DNA from: Oribacterium sp. UBA3737
GTDB taxonomy: Bacteria; Bacillota_A; Clostridia; Lachnospirales; Lachnospiraceae
Length of the DNA: 22,219 nt
Direction: 5' to 3'
Assembly (NCBI GenBank): GCA_002371295.1
Contig: DFGZ01000088.1
Coordinates: 1-22,219 of the forward strand
A program made the translations under genes and the position numbers. Shown here piece after piece: positions 21,521-22,219 of the stretch. Numbering within the stretch: the first letter of the stretch is position 1; every line of letters starts with the position of its first letter. Below the pieces are notes generated by a model. That model did not search any database and had not been told where the DNA came from. It saw only the letters and a list, made by a program, of their open reading frames with translations.

Positions 21521-22219
21521 ATGACATTACAGCAGTTAAAGCAGGTTATCGCTGTAGCTGACTGCGGCTCCATGAACGAAGCTGCAAAACACCTTTTTAT
21601 CACACAGCCTTCATTGTCCGCTGCCATAAAGGAGCTGGAAAAGGAGATAGGGCTGGAGATATTCCTAAGATCCAACCGCGGTATAGTTATCACTGCGGAA
21701 GGAGAAGAATTCCTCGGATATGCAAGGCAGATTGTCGAGCAGTACCAGCTCATGGAGGATAAATATGTTAATGTAGGATCCCGTAAAAAGAAATTTGCGG
21801 TATCCATGCAGCATTACACATTTGCTGTAGAGGCTTTTATACACCTTGCCAGAGAATTCGGCATGGATACCTATGAGTTTGCCGTCAAGGAAACAAAGAC
21901 CATCGAAGTCATCAATGATGTGAAGAATCAGACTTCAGAGGTTGGAGTCATATATATGAATGACTTCAACAGTAAGGTCATAGGAAAAATACTGAGAGAG
22001 GATTCTCTTGAATTTGTTCCGCTATTTGACTGTAATATTTATGTATTTATGAGTAAGAGCAATCCTATGGCGAAGAAGGAGCTCATCACCATGGAGGATC
22101 TCAGGCATTATCCGTGCCTGAGCTTTTATCAGGGAGAGCATAACTCCTTCTATTTTGCAGAAGAGGTCCTCAGTACCTATGATTACAAGCAGATCATAAA
22201 GTGTGATGACAGAGCCACA
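21521..22219 (+). CDS. LysR-family transcriptional regulator (5' part)
   Basis: The first 233 codons of a LysR-type regulator; the gene runs off the window with no stop. The N-terminal winged helix is canonical: MTLQQLKQVIAVADCGSMNE, AAKHLFITQPSLSAAIKELE, KEIGLEIFLRSNRGIVITAEG. The substrate-binding domain begins near residue 90 (KKFAVSMQHYTFAVEAF) and includes EVGVIYMNDFN and LFDCNIYVFMSKSNPMA. About 60-70 residues of the usual 290-300 are missing. GGAGG (21511-21515) lies 5 bases before ATG. No promoter is convincing, and the effector and targets are unknown. Confidence 0.93.
   Translation, partial: MTLQQLKQVIAVADCGSMNEAAKHLFITQPSLSAAIKELEKEIGLEIFLRSNRGIVITAEGEEFLGYARQIVEQYQLMEDKYVNVGSRKKKFAVSMQHYTFAVEAFIHLAREFGMDTYEFAVKETKTIEVINDVKNQTSEVGVIYMNDFNSKVIGKILREDSLEFVPLFDCNIYVFMSKSNPMAKKELITMEDLRHYPCLSFYQGEHNSFYFAEEVLSTYDYKQIIKCDDRAT

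Overview
The window looks like chromosomal DNA of an anaerobic, low-to-mid GC Firmicute, most likely a Lachnospiraceae member related to Butyrivibrio; this is inferred from gene content and style, not from a marker gene. Supporting signs are strong AGGAGG-type ribosome binding sites, short TTGnnn-N17-TATAAT promoters, compact U-tailed terminators, a fused SecDF, a PyrK/PyrD class 1B dihydroorotate dehydrogenase together with a PyrI regulatory chain, meso-diaminopimelate dehydrogenase, and several AraC, MocR and LysR regulators. No insertion sequence, prophage gene or CRISPR array is visible.

Layout: the 3' end of a tRNA with its terminator (1-66); mntP manganese exporter (152-769); an AraC-type regulator (910-1812); a MocR-type regulator that appears C-terminally truncated, preceded by three AAACCAT repeats at 10-bp spacing (1804-3184); an LspA-like peptidase (3201-3728); fused secDF (4015-6204); a 388-base gap with two folded elements, one resembling a four-way cloverleaf (6204-6554); tgt (6593-7759) convergent with coaX (7942-8727, minus) across a shared bidirectional terminator. 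Then come a second AraC-type regulator with an overlapping 22-codon leader ORF and repeated ATGACAT motifs (8850-9874), a lone HicB-like protein (9883-10155) and a 50-bp perfect palindrome over its stop codon (10143-10192).

The metabolic core is the pyrimidine operon pyrKDFEBI (10587-15093), covering four de novo UMP steps (carbamoyl-aspartate formation, dihydroorotate oxidation, OMP formation, decarboxylation) plus the ATCase regulatory chain; carAB and pyrC are not in the window. Its leader has a promoter, a strong RBS, a 65-codon ORF containing U-rich stretches, and a terminator whose stem overlaps the end of that ORF. This geometry matches the coupled transcription-translation attenuator of enterobacterial pyrBI, and no PyrR binding element is recognisable. 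It is the most interesting finding here.

Downstream are a Cof-type HAD phosphatase (15244-16050), a three-domain aminopeptidase P (16127-17950), an AlaX-type alanyl-tRNA editing protein starting with TTG (17989-19230), meso-DAP dehydrogenase (19334-20317) closely followed by a secreted protein with cell-wall-binding-like repeats (20328-21398), three hairpins, and a LysR regulator that runs off the window (21521-22219).
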